Assembly: GCA_000310025.1 (NCBI GenBank)
Contig: FN649755.1
Span: 209,495 to 273,494, forward strand
Reading direction: 5' to 3'
Origin: Ectocarpus siliculosus
Lineage: Eukaryota; Sar; Phaeophyceae; Ectocarpales; Ectocarpaceae
Length of the DNA stretch: 64,000 nucleotides
A program made the translations under genes and the position numbers. Positions 1 to 12,209 of the stretch are shown here, piece by piece (position 1 is the first letter of the stretch; each line of letters opens with the position of its first letter). Below the pieces are notes generated by a model that did not search any database, was not told the origin of the DNA, and saw nothing but the letters and a program-made list of their open reading frames with translations.

Positions 1-43
1 CTACAATAATCTCCATAAAATGCATACATAGGCTTCATTGAAC

Positions 44-455
44 TTCCATGAAACTTTTCATGGAAGTGAAAGGAGTTCCATGAAAAGTTTCTTGGAAGTC
101 CAATGAAGCCCATGCACGCATTTCATGGAGACCAATGTCGAACACAGCCAAGGCTCATTGTCGGCATTTATCAACCAAGTTGGCGTCACTGGACTTGAAC
201 GTCCATGAAATGTTTCATAGACTTCCATGATGAAATATTTCATGGACTTCCATGGACTTCCATGGACATGGTGTCATGGACTTCCATGGACTTCCATGGA
301 CCATGGACTTCCATGAAACATTTCATGGAAGTCCACGGAAGTCCATGGAATTCCATGAAATATTTCATGGAAGTCCATGGAAGTCAATGGACTGGTTTCA
401 TGGAAGACCATGGACGTCCATGGACTTCCATGGACTTCCATAAAATATTTCACCA
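44..455. repeat. Palindromic tandem array (TTCCATGGAC / GAAATATTTCATG units)
   Basis: The stretch is built from variants of two short self-complementary words, one around TTCCATGGAA/GTCCATGGAC and one around CATGAAATATTTCATG, repeated in both orientations. Most of the array can therefore pair with itself. Open frames on both strands here are repeat artefacts with the same Met-Glu-Val-His-Gly type of pattern and are not genes. Confidence 0.85.
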
Positions 456-623
456 AAAAATACTATAATGTAGACGACTGAGATCGGATGACACACGGTG
501 TTCTTTCAATGTCCCAAAATACAAGTAACACAAACCTCCAAATATATGTCCTTGAAACACGATAGTATCACATCGCTACGATAGCCGACTAAGCCCTCCG
601 CTCCCCTCTACGCGCTATGTATG

Positions 624-1131
624 TTAGGTAAGACCCATGTTTATGGTTTCCAAATATTTATCTTCATTTCTTTGGACAAATGCTGACTTTTTCGACCTTT
701 TGGGCAGTCTGCCTCCCGAATGAATGCGAATCAGCTGTTCGACCTTTGAGAATAGTCGCAGCTTTGCCTGAGATGTATACAGGCCGCCTATTTGTTTTGC
801 CAGGGTCCACGTTTGATTTTTTTCCAGCAGTTCAAGATGTGCAAGATTCGGCCCAAAGACCACCTCGGAGCAAATCTTGGGCCAAGATCTCCAAAAGCTG
901 GTGTTGGAAAAATCTTGCGTGAAAATTGTGCATCTTGAAAAAATCAAACGTGGGCCCTGGCGAAACAAAAAAGCGATCTGTAGACATCTCAGCCAAAGCT
1001 GTGACTATTCTCAAAGGTCGAACAGCTGATTCGCATTCGTTCGGGAGGCAGACTGCCCAAAAGGTCGAAAAAGGCAACATTTGTCCAAAGAAAGGAAGAT
1101 AAAGATTTTTACCATTAACATGGGCCTAAAA
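624..1131. repeat. Foldback (MITE-like) element with about 205-bp inverted arms
   Basis: Bases 624-836 reappear as a diverged reverse complement at about 926-1131. For example, the left arm reads CTTTGGACAAATGCTGACTT and the right arm carries its inverse with a few changes. The spacer is only about 90 bases. No coding capacity is credible. The structure fits a non-autonomous foldback transposon. I could not see a clean target-site duplication. Confidence 0.75.
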
Positions 1132-1136
1132 TCAAA

Positions 1137-1193
1137 CAAAATAAAAATGTCAAAAAAATAAAACAAAGTAAAATAAAATAAAATAAAATAAAA
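1137..1193. repeat. AAAAT-rich microsatellite
   Basis: Runs of AAAAT/TAAAA units directly follow the foldback element. A run of G residues lies a little further on at about 1260-1271. From here to 1517 I see no gene. Confidence 0.8.
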
Positions 1194-1517
1194 GACGAGA
1201 ACACCAACTCGCACGGGGGCCAGAATATCCACGAAGACAGTCTAAACGCGACGGCAAGGGGGGGGGGGGGAGAGAAAATAACAAAATAAAAATACTAGTC
1301 AGCTTCAATCCGCAACATGCCGTGCGACACGCTCGGCCTCTTCTCGTTTGCTCTCTTCCCTCGCTGTTTCCTTCCGCCCCCCTCCCGCTCCGTTGATTGG
1401 CGCCGAGTCTAGAGGAGGCCAGCCTACAACACGAACATGCCGCTACAATTCTCCAAGTCACAACGAATATGCCGACGATATCGCTAGGCTTAGGCTAAAG
1501 GGCAAACCAAAAAGAAC

Positions 1518-4463
1518 CTAACTCTTGCCCGTCTTCTCCTTCTTGGCGCCTACCGTCTGACTCTTGCCGGGGAGGGGGGGGGGCTTCTGGGCCTTTGGGA
1601 TGGGATATTTCAGTAGAGCGTGCTCGATCGTGGAATCCTTCGTGCAGCAGGATTTCTTGTGGCAAACATTGATCGCCGAGAGGATTGTGAGCCACCTGAT
1701 CAAAGCAGTTCAGTTGTTCGCGAGGGGGGGGGGAGTATTGCCAAAACGCTTCATTAATGTTTGATGGAGAAGGGTAGTAGACTGGGGGCTCTGAAACAAA
1801 GCAGTTGTCTGTACATTACATATGTTGTTAATTCAGTGTCAGTCATTAATATTTGTACTACTGTAAACACAGCACGTAGGTATTCACCTCAGGAAAATTA
1901 TCGGACCATTTGGGAGAGACCATTGCCCGTTAGGATATTCTATCGTTGTTCCTAGAGGTCGGATTAACCGCCTGCTAGCGTGACCGGGATATTGCAATGT
2001 CCCGTGTGTGTGCATCTTTCCGTGATAGCTTGGACGCTCGCCCCCCGTGGTGCTCGCCCCCACTCGATCACTCCTCTCTCTTTCGGCCATCTAAGCGCTA
2101 CTTTCAACCATCAATCTGGTCTTTCAACAAGTGTACATAACAGTCACTCTGTGAGCCTTTGCACACTGTCTCTACATAGTGCTTGCCACATCCAGGGATA
2201 CACCTACCACAAGGTTACATCCCAACAACATATTCGCCCAACCCGTTGCTCACCTTCCGGCGGTCGACATGGTGCAGCCGGGAACCAACGGGGCAGTAAC
2301 CTTCGTCGTGACCTTCTGACCATCTGCCCCCTTCTTCCTCGACGTAGAGCCGTCTATAATCGCGGTGAGCTGGGCACGACCAGCAGTGCGGGTTCCTTGA
2401 AGATCGTCGTAGCACTCCTTCCAGCACCGCATGCTCTCGATCGACACCTTGCCGTAGGTCATCCTGCTGCTGCCGTCTTTCCTCAACGCGGACACACTGG
2501 AGGCAAACTTGCGCAGTGGGGGGTCGTTGTCGTCGTCGTTGTCGTCGTCGCCGCCGCCCTCGCCGTCGTCGCCGCAGCCCTCGCCGCGGCACTCCTCCCC
2601 CATATTGGCGTCTGCCACTGCAAGTTGGAGAATCAATGCAAGTTGGAGGACAATATAGAGGTAAGGATTGGCGCATAAGTCTATTGTTATGAATATTTAT
2701 ACTATTATAAAGGTCTCAAAGCCGACAAGAAGGGCAATCCCAAGCAGTGGGAAATGTGGTCTGGTCAAGTGATTTAAGGTGTCTAGTGTCATGAGTATAC
2801 CTGTCCTTCCGACGCGAAGTCAACGCCTGACCGCACGAAAACTTAAAAAGGTAAAGGTTCGACACCTACCGACCCTAACATTCCCACGCAACCAAACAAA
2901 CGAAACCCATCAAAAGGGACGGCTGTTACAATCGGTGGACCAAACATGGCGGGAGCACATGCAGGGCCGGGGCCCGCACCGACGCCCCTGCCCAAAGCGA
3001 GGTTTCCCAATGACTAAGAAAACAAACAAACGCGGTGGATCTGGGTACTGCTCATATCGCACGGCGAACAAACGAACCACCATGTAATGATTAGCGTAGC
3101 GCAGTGTTCTAGGGAACCGAGGATGGCGGCCCATCTATATTGAAGACCTAGTCTCTCACCGTTTGCACCCTGGGCGTCTCCAGCCGACGGCTCCCCCGTG
3201 GAGGCGGCGTGGTCGTGATTGCCGTTGGCAGAGAGGCCATCTCCACCGCCGGCCACTGCGCGCTCTAGTCGACTGATCTCGGCCGCGTGCTCGGCCGCCT
3301 TGAGTCGGGCCTGGAGCAAACGAATTTCGGCAAGCTGCGACAGAGCAGCGTCGCGCACAGCGTGCAAATATTTTTCAAACACGTGAACCAGGGGGGTACG
3401 TCGGCCCGAACATACGCAATATATATTTGCGAGGCCATGCTACTTTACTCTTCGATACGCTTTCGCAACAGCAATATATCTATTTTGTAGTTCAAGGTCC
3501 TCTACACCCGTGCATGAAAATGGGACAAGCGCCGACGATAAAAGTGGGACATTTGTCGCGTGCATGATGATGGTACACATGGAGTGTGGAAGTATTTCGG
3601 AAGATGGTACATCTTTCGCGGAAGCGAGAATGGAGAATGACGTGTGGGGGCGTAGTTAGCATTTCCATCAACGCGCACACCCAAAGTAGACGCAGCTCCA
3701 CAACGAGCACGAAGGAGAGCTGCACAAAGATTGCCCCTAGTGTCTGTCGACCAAAAAAACGAGGGGAAACACTGCGGGAAGCCCACCTCGTGATCCGGCA
3801 CGCCCCCGCTCCCTGACCCACTCGCCGTCGAAGCCCGCGCCGTGGCCTCAGCGCCGGTGCTTCCCGCTGCAGCGTTCTTCCGTTCCGTCTTCTTCTCCTC
3901 TGGTGCCTCGTGGAATTCATTCGCTTGCTGGAAGCGACGCAACCGACGAAAAACAAATGATACGGAGTATTACATTAGTACATGTCGGCGCCTGGAAGGA
4001 CGGGCAAAAAGGAACCTTGCGAAAAATACTGGGAGGGGACAGAATGGTGGAAAGGACGAGTATGTTTGACGCGGAACCACAACCTGCAACACGCAACCCA
4101 TCCAAGCACGGTCAGACAAGAAACACACGGCTGCTACAAAAAAAAGTTTGAGTGTGAGGGGGGTCGCACCTGAATAGCAGCGGCGGCGGCAGAGTTGGCG
4201 GCGTGCTTCTTGATCGCTTTTCGCCCGCTCCTAGCCTTCTGTTGATTCTCGAGTGCCGCCATAGACGCCCTCCACGCTGCCTTCGAGGCGTCCGACATCT
4301 GGCGTGCGATGGCTGCTATCTCGGCTTTTTTCTTCTTGTCGTCCTTGATTCTCGCGGCTTTGACGGCGTGGTCTTGGTCTTCCTTGTTTTTCGGGGGCTT
4401 CTTCGCACGGCCCTCTCCCGCTGCCGCAGGCCCCCCCCCTCCCTCCGCCGTCGCCGAAGGCAT
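1518..4463 (-). CDS. Five-exon gene for a charged, Ala/Lys-rich protein of unknown function
   Basis: Minus-strand exons: 4463-4170, 3927-3787, 3334-3160, 2617-2254 and 1695-1518 (stop). All junctions are GT-AG and the phases agree throughout (0, 0, 1, 2). Examples are CAG|GTGCGA into TTCCAG, AACG|GTGAGA into CTTGCAG|TG, and GGAAG|GTGAGC into GATCAG|G. The spliced frame is 1152 nt (383 residues). The first exon is rich in Lys/Ala with a predicted helix (AAIARQMSDASKAAW). Exon 3 carries a short amphipathic helix (AEIRLLQARLKAAEHAAEI). Exon 4 starts with an acidic Asp/Gly run followed by a more ordered segment with Trp and Cys. The C-terminus is basic (KKEKTGKS). No domain was recognised. The start is uncertain: the same frame is open to 4997, and an overlapping Ala-rich frame (4316-4699) could mean a further exon or a sequence indel near 4500. 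Confidence 0.6.
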
Positions 4464-4869
4464 GGCAGCCGCTGCTTTCCCAGCAGCAGCCGCGGCCACG
4501 CGGCGGCTGCTTCTCCCCCGCCTGCCGCCATCACAGCGGCAGCGACAGCAACTCCAACTGCCGCAGAGGACGCCCCCGCCGTCACCTCCGATGTGTCTGC
4601 TGCTGTAGACGGTGCCGTCTTCTCGCTCTTGTTGGCACCCGGCGCCGCACCCGCCACTACACGTACGGGCTTTCCTGCTCGAGGATTGCCGTATCGCAAT
4701 TACCTTCGTCACGTCATGCGCCTGGAACCTGGAACTGAAGTTGCATATTTCTATGATGCAATGATGCGCTTGGGCAAGTATGTGCTCGTCCCATCGTTCC
4801 GTTTCTTGATGAGAGCTGCAGAACTGCTCCAAAATCAAAGTCATTTTTACCGCCTGGCTGTTAAAGGTG

Positions 4870-5145
4870 ACTTGCACGACAGTCGTTTCACTTTTATAAA
4901 AGTCCCCAAACTGACTGTTAGTAGTGTGCACCCACCTCACTTTCAAAAGAGTCAGCTGACTGTCATAACAGTGTGTGAACTGACACCTCACTTTCATAAG
5001 AGTCAGCTGACTCTTATGAAAGTGAGTGAACTGACTGTCATAACAGTGAAATATCGATGACTGTTAAAGGAGTGAGCCGACTGTTATAACTGTCAATTCA
5101 CTGTTATAACAGTCAAATATTCACTTTTATAACAGTGAATCCATA
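4870..5145. repeat. Second palindromic tandem array (ACTGTTATAACAGT / AGTCAGCTGACT units)
   Basis: Many copies of ACTGTTATAACAGT, ACTGTCATAACAGT, AGTCAGCTGACT and CTTTCATAAGAG occur in a row. Each is a near-perfect palindrome. The design matches the array at 44-455 but the words are different. It lies just upstream of the minus-strand five-exon gene. Confidence 0.85.
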
Positions 5146-7354
5146 TAGAAGATTGTGTGGGAGCCCGCCGCTGTACAGCGCACACATCTTTCGTGGGGTG
5201 GGTACGCGGCAGATCAGTGTAGACCTTAGCTCAAGCACGTGTCACATATGTTATCCGTTCGGACGGTAGGTCGCTCGTTGGCGAGTTCAGGCGTATGGCG
5301 CTTGGTCAATCCGTGGGACATGCATGTCAGCCGCGTGTCACACCAGTACCGAAGCACAGGAGGAACATAGGGTTGGCAGCACAGAAGAATTGTTGTTGTC
5401 TCCGCAAAGTAAACAGCGGCCAACACCCACAACATGTCTTGTATGTATGGGTTCTGCATGTGGTCACCACACCATTCCAGGATTTGGTTCACCCAGCCAT
5501 ACAACGCGTAAGCAAGACCGTCAAGCCGTGAAGAAGTACACACATCGTCTGCAACACTCTTGGATGTAGTGGAGAGAATTTCCCTTCCCCTCTTACGTGT
5601 CGGCAGCAGCATGCATTCGATACCACACCACCGACCGCGGTCATCACGTGCCTCGCCTTTCCCCTCCAACGCGAAATGCCAACAGCTACATTTCTTATTC
5701 CTCAACTTCTTTCGACGCACGCCGCACCCAACGTGACGCACGGTTACACTCTCGGCCGGGGTGTGCTCTGCGCAAGCCGATTGCTCAGCGTAGCCCCGCA
5801 GATTTTTAAAAGAATTCTATTCACACTGAACCGCCATGATGTGTTGTAACTCGTCTACTGTGTGCACATGTACACCTTAACCATATAGGGAAGATGTTGA
5901 ACTCGACGTCAAGCCACACTTTCGTCAGTTCAAACTCGAGACCGTACATTGTGGCTGCCCCGTATTACCAGTGCTTTCATCGTCACTCACCAGGGCGTTA
6001 TGTAGTGCCAAGCGAACCTAGTTGCCGAAAAGGCTTTTGTTCGGTATGACTGCTGTTGTTCACCGTGTCCAAGGAAACAAACGTTGGACCGCACTTGTTT
6101 CGATTTGGCGTTGGATCCCTCTACTCCATGGGGCCATTTGCATTCTGGAACTCGCGGGTACGTAATAAGTCACAGTAGGGTTATTTAAACCAAGTAAGAT
6201 ACAATTGTAGGTTGTTGTGGGAACGCCGAGGCGCATATATGGCGCCTTTCGTTCGCTCAGTTCGGGCGGTCTCACCTTCACGAACATTAACGATATGCAC
6301 TCTTTCGCCCCACTTATAGACATATAATGTAGTCAACTTTGTCGAGCTCTTCATCACCAGTGTCGCTGTTTGTGTGCTTTTCACCCTTTGTGTCATTCCG
6401 GCTTCAATGAGCGGGGGAGCCTTTAGCTGCCTCCATAAACTACGTAAACGCATAGTGTTGGGGGTTTAACTTGAAACGAGGGACCAAAGGGTATTGTTGC
6501 AAGCAGACGTCAAGACGTCCGCTTTATGTCAGATTGTGATTGACCATCGTTTTCTGTCTTTTGGGTCGTTTTGGTCGGGTTGTACCCTTTGGGTGCCAGC
6601 AGCCATATCGTACGTATAATATCTTGCATCCGTTGAGCTCGTGTTGTGTTTGTTCCAAGCCAGGTCCGAACTTGTGTCTACAAACTGTCTAATATATGTA
6701 CGTATCACAGCAGTGCATACAGCAGCAGCACACATATATATGTACCAGAAGTGCAACCCTGTGTACAAGTCAGGCCCGAAGTTTTATGTGCAACCCGTCT
6801 CTAAAACAAGGTGCGCAGCTGATGCGAGTCGCTTCAGCAGCAACCTTGTACAACTCGCGGGCATTCTGTACCTACAGATAAAACGCAAGAACCAACCTTG
6901 AAAGGCTTGAAGGGTGTGCGACGGGAGGCTGTGTGTTTTGCAGAGTATAGGGATTGACATTCACGGTTTACATTTCAATTTTCGCAACGGTCTTCCAGTA
7001 ACGGACCTCTAGCCACGCTCTTGTTTGTTGTACCACGACACAGTCCTTTTATGCAAGCTCATCTACGTATGTGTATCCTACAGTCTAATTAACGGCCGTA
7101 CTATCGCCGAATGTTGTGGTCCGTCCTCCGTTAACAATACCCTCCACCGTTGTTCAGGCACGGCCCCGCACTGCGAAGTCGTCAAGAAGTGTGCCTTCCA
7201 AAATCCGGCGGACCGCGGTAGAGGTTTGAGGGGGTTGCAACGGGAGGCCAGAGTCCGGATGCGCCTACACTGCAGCGGGTTGCGTAGCACCGAATTCGGG
7301 CGCCGGGCGCTTGGGTTCGTCAAGCGCGATCGCAAATCATAACAACGGAGGAAG
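5146..7354. other. Intergenic, no supported gene
   Basis: The longest open frame is on the minus strand (5226-5741, 171 codons). It has a hydrophobic middle, but no recognisable motif and no splice support. I call nothing in this stretch. Confidence 0.5.
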
Positions 7355-10116
7355 TAGATGGAGCGGCGGGTTGCAGAATGCGGCCGGGAGGCTGTTGAAA
7401 TGGACGCACAGGCCTTGGCTATGTTCTCCACTCAAGGAACGGGGCAACACGTCACGCTGCTGGAGCCTCACGAGCAACCGTTGTTGCGACGACTTGGGTC
7501 GGTCACGCCAACAATGGGGATATGTTCGCCTCTCTCGTACACATCAGCGTGGCCGACGTTCTGGATGTTAGGGCCGCACACGCAGCGGCCACGCCGCGGT
7601 GTTGGACGAGGCTTCGAGGCTCGCGGTGGAAGCCGCAGCTGCCCGTCAACAAGTTGAGAAGGACAATGCAGCAGGCCTCGAATGCAAGGCGAACTATGAA
7701 CGACTACAAGTACTCGCCGGACCTTTCTTCATGCGACGTGGACGCAATCCGGAACACGCAATGTCGGACGACTTGGTCGACTCATTGGAGGACGCGTATC
7801 CCAATTTCCGCGATGCATTGGCTGCTGGTGCCGATGGGAGGAGGCCTTGACTTCCCTCATGATTTCAAACGAGGTGGCAGTTGCCGCCGATTCTACGCCG
7901 GCATTGCACCAGTACAACGCTAGCGGCGCCACCGTCGAGTTTGAACAGCAGCCCGGCTAAAGCATGAGAAGTTTCGGTGATGGCAACCCTGCCGCCGCTG
8001 TTAGGGCGGCTGCCGACGCCGCCCTTACGGGAAAAGTAGCAAAGCACACGGCCATGGGCGAGTCTTCCGCTTACCAAGCTTTGTCGTGTGGGCGAGCAGC
8101 GCCACGCGATGGTGAAGGTACTCGAGATTCGAGCGCAGCGTTAAAGAGAAGGTACACAAGAAGGGAGGCAGGCGTTGGTCGCCGCCGATCTGTTGGGTGG
8201 TGATGACGTGGCCGGCGATGTTCCAGTGAGAGGGCTCGAGGAAATGAGAAAAGTGCGTCAGAAACATTCCACGGCAATACCACGGCGAAGGCCGTGGGCA
8301 GGTGATACAACGAGTTCAAGAAATACGGCTACTTCAAGTTGGACGAGCGAAGGTGCCGCGTGCAAGGAGTGGACCCTGGGTGAGGACGACCTCTTGCACA
8401 CGCTGGTGCTGTACAATTATTTGAAGATGGAGACGTGCGTCACCGTGTCGAAGGTCGTGGACTACCTTAACAACATCCTTCTCACGAAAGCGCACACCAA
8501 CATGGGTGTTGCCAAGAGGAAGGACGTCTACGGCATCTCCACGCCCGTTTTCGTGGGCTTTGGTGCAGTCGTGGATGAGATTGGCTGACTGCAAGTTCGC
8601 CCGAGCCGCTCAGACGGAATGTACCGACGGGCACAACAAAACCAGAAGTGGTAGCTTCGGGCCTGCTGTACCTGGTGGAACTACGGCGGCTTTCCTTGCG
8701 GCAGCCTGTGTGAGTGCAGATGCCGCTCGAGGACTTGGGCAAGGGCGACAAGGAGGCAGTCGAGCATGAACGTCTGCCCTGCGAGGTATATGAGTATAGC
8801 TGCAAGGGGAAGAAATTCAAGGACTTGACGTGGACAGGCTTGGAAGGGCGGGCGATTCCGAGGGCAAGGGGATATCTACCGACGAGGGTGCGATTGATGT
8901 GGTGCCTTTGAAATCAAAGTATAGCGGGAACTTCTACTTGCGTTTTGAGGTGGAAGCGGATTCTCCGTGCAGCGCCAACCACGAGAAGGTGTCTGCAAAC
9001 GTCGTTTGGGTGCGTGGCACATGGGTCAGGACGAGTGTTTTTTGAAGGCGTACCTTCGGGAGGGGAAGGAGAGGGTCATCGCAGGGGTGCGTGGCCTCAG
9101 GAAGAAAGCAGAAGATCCAGGAATCACTGTCTCAGGGTTTCAAGATAAGATTCGAGGGGTTGGATTTGGCATGACGAGCGAGGAGATGTGGCGTGTGAAC
9201 TCCTTTTGCTCAATCCAGGGCCGCGCCGCCCTGAAGAAAGGCCGGGGATTAGGACTCTGAACTACGGCAAGAACAAGGAAGGCTACTGGAACTAAGGCAT
9301 GTTTGCGGGGCAGTGTGTTGACATGATGGACTGCTTGGATGTGTTGTACCCGTATTGGCAGCTGGAGGTGGACCACTCCAGTGGGCATGCAAAGTACCCG
9401 GAAGATGGGTTGCACGTCGGCAACATGAACGTGTGGGGTAACAAAGGGTGGGAAGGGTGGGATTGGCAACACACGGGTGACCGCTGACTGCTTGGGGACG
9501 AAGCCGGCAACGATGGTGTCGAAAGGGAAGACGGTCGACCGCAAGCGAAAGTCTGGTGATGTTCAACATGCCACCTTCCAGGTTCGGGACCCTCCCCCGT
9601 TCTACAACCTCAGCTTACCCCCTCGAGAGTAAAAAACTGGGCCGGAAAATAGAATTGGTACGGGTGGCAAGGGAAAGAGCAGGACATACAAGACACTAGA
9701 CGAACCCATTATCGGATACGAGGGTAAACCGGAAGGAGTTCGTCAGATAGACGTTGTGGGAGAGGGGGCTGTGGGAAGATGGTATGGCGTGCAAGGCGGA
9801 TCGTAGCTCTGGCAAGAACGCTTTTATGAGATTGGGAGAGTGCTCTGATTTCAAGCACGAGAAGTCTGCGCTACTGCACCTCCTAGAGAGTCGTGGACAT
9901 GTCCTGATCATGTCTCCACAATGCCACCCAGAGCCGGCAGAAGTAGGCACGGAGCACGCTCGAGGTTTGGCCAAGTTAGAGTTTCGGCGTAAAAGTAGCG
10001 AGGAGAATCCTAAGAAGTTGTAAGAGAACATGCTGGAGGCGTTGAGCACGGAAGAAACAATTCTCACCCTCAAACGGATGCGTAGGTTTGGGCGGCGTAC
10101 CAGAGACTGGTGGGGC
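7355..10116 (+). pseudogene. Decayed DDE-transposase-like gene (DHSSGH family)
   Basis: Successive plus-strand frames give recognisable parts of one protein. An N-terminal part at about 8340-8588 contains a helical stretch. NYGKNKEGYWN at about 9255-9292 is followed by DCLDVLYPYWQLEVDHSSGH and DGLHVGNMN (9299-9440), then GDVQHATF and DPPPFY (about 9555-9610), GYEGKPEGVRQ (about 9715), WERGLWEDGM (9757), CSDFKHEK, a CHPE segment (about 9930), and a terminal RRFGRRTRDW (about 10081). From memory, this order matches a widespread uncharacterised eukaryotic family. The D...HPE..W-like pattern resembles IS630/Tc1-type DDE transposases, which is my inference. Disabling changes include stops TAA at 9293-9295, TGA at 9485-9487, TAA near 9630 and TAA at 10021-10023, plus frame changes near 9490 and 9750. 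The segment at 7355-8330 is coding-like but unassigned. It probably belongs to the same relic. Confidence 0.65.
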
Positions 10117-12209
10117 GGAGGGGTTCCATCTCATCGAGAGGATAATGGCCTCGTGCAAGGCACACCGAAACATCTTGGACATGACCTAAGAACCGGATGG
10201 CGCGAGGCACGTTTTGGTTGGACACAAGGAGGGGACACCGGGGGGGGGGTGGGCGGTACGACCAGGGAGTTTCTGTATGCTTGGACCCCGGATAACCGGT
10301 TCAATTGACTTTGATTATTTTGGAACAATTCCTATAGCCCAATGCATTACAGTAGTTGCACAGAGTATGGTTGAATTATGTTGTGAAGTGATGGGCTGGG
10401 TGCGTCTTTATGCCTGCCTCTCGCGGCACTCGCGGCACGATATTCGTTTGGTCTCAGCAAACCGGCCCTTGTATGCTTGCGTATTATGTGCATGAATCAA
10501 CAGTACTTCAACGCCCCGTGAAGGTGGCACAAAGTTGCGCTGAAAATGCGATGATCTGATCACTTTGGGGCAACACGGTCGGTGCTTCCGTCCATTCAAG
10601 TAGGTAGTTTCTCGCGCAGACCCCAACATACCGGTAACATGGCTGTTTCTGCTTATTACTCGAACCAACGACACCGGTACAGAGCAATGAAGCTTCGCAT
10701 GGAGTTAGTCGACACATTCCATAAACTAAACCGGCCTATTGCGGTCGTAATATGGTCGATTTATGCCTTGCCGTCGGTGGGCCAAACTTCGTTGGAGGTA
10801 GCCTCTCTTGTGTGACCCCAAACAACCGTCCCAACGTGTCATTTTGTTTTTGCTTACCCTACCTACATACTCCAAAGAACGTTGTATGAATTTTCATGAA
10901 CCGATTCGATAAACTGATGAAAGTTGTGGTCGTTTGGGCGTCAAATGGACCTGGATTTTGCCGTTTTACACTTTTTTCAAGTAGTTTGGGAATATCAGGA
11001 TGCGAATCACTAATACTTCATGACGCAAAAGCTGAAATCTTCACGCCGTCTTCGGAAGCTAGACCTTGAAACTTTGCACACGTGTACACTGGGTTGGTAC
11101 GAAACGCGGTGCGGAGAGCCCATTTAAAGTTTCATCCATGGTCGCCGGTTATTTCGGGTCTTATTCGGGGTCCCAGGAGCCGCAAACGACCCCGAAATCT
11201 CTAGGACCCCGGACATCCGGCGACCAAAAAATCATCATACTCCACACAGCAATTCGTGGTGACCCAAGGGACATGTGTGCAAACTTTTCAAGTCCAAGTT
11301 CTCAGAACGACGTGAAGTTTTGCTATTGAACTTTTTTGTATCGATTTCCTTGCAGCTTGTTTACCCATGGTCTTTGCACCCAGCAAACAGGCTCGATTCT
11401 GGGTCATCAGCAGACCTGCTCAGCAGTTTCTTCCTTCAACACTAGTGTATCCGTCAGCATGGACAGTCCAGTGAGGAGCAAGGAACGAAAGTTTGGAACC
11501 ATATGATGAGTTGAACCTCTAATTGTCTAGCAAGCTGTCTGAATTTTGCAAGGTACCAACGCCACCGGCCAAACTTGATCATTCCCTTGCTCGTTCAGTC
11601 AACTCGGGGTTTGACTCGTACTCTTTGATTCGACGGGAAACCCCTCGCATGCAAGGACCCAACCATCTCAAGCACGTGGTGGGCATTCGAAGGCCGACGC
11701 GAGGCGCGTGGCGAGGAAAACACGAGCGTGAAGGGACCCGCCTGGATCGACTGCAACGGGTGTAAGTGCCCCGATGTCAGACACCATATAATATTGGGAT
11801 ATGATCGTTTGACCTCAATCAAACACCCTGAAATGATTGATTTCGCGTTGTCATGACCACACCCGCCTCTCAATGAACTGCACGTTTGAAGCTACAGGTG
11901 TTCAAGAAGGGGTGTGCCAAAAAATGTCTTTCGGACTGCCGAGTTATCTTCGAATTGTCAACGGATATTTTCTTCGTATGAACCGTACAGATTTCGCGTT
12001 CGGTGGTGAGGTGGACAGCGACGGCGAACATCGCGGGAAAATACGGAGGGTCATGCAAAACGAGGAAGTTCCCAGGTGCAAACCGTCGTGTGATGTTGGT
12101 AGTTTCCAAGGCGGCAGCATGATTAGTTTCGATTCCTCGGTCATGATGAACACATGATATCTTGCGAATTTATGTACAGTGTTATTTTTACAGGGCCTAC
12201 ATACATTCA
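10117..12209. other. Intergenic, no supported gene
   Basis: Only short unlinked open frames occur. A run of G residues lies at about 10240-10248. Nothing in the stretch has splice support or a recognisable motif. Confidence 0.5.

Noticed and set aside
205-456. Overlapping open frames on both strands with Trp-Thr-Ser-Met-Asp-Phe-His patterns
   Set aside because: They are translations of the palindromic repeat array and mirror each other on the two strands.
5226-5741. A 171-codon minus-strand frame with a hydrophobic centre
   Set aside because: It is not recognisable and has no supporting splice sites or neighbours. It is left as intergenic.
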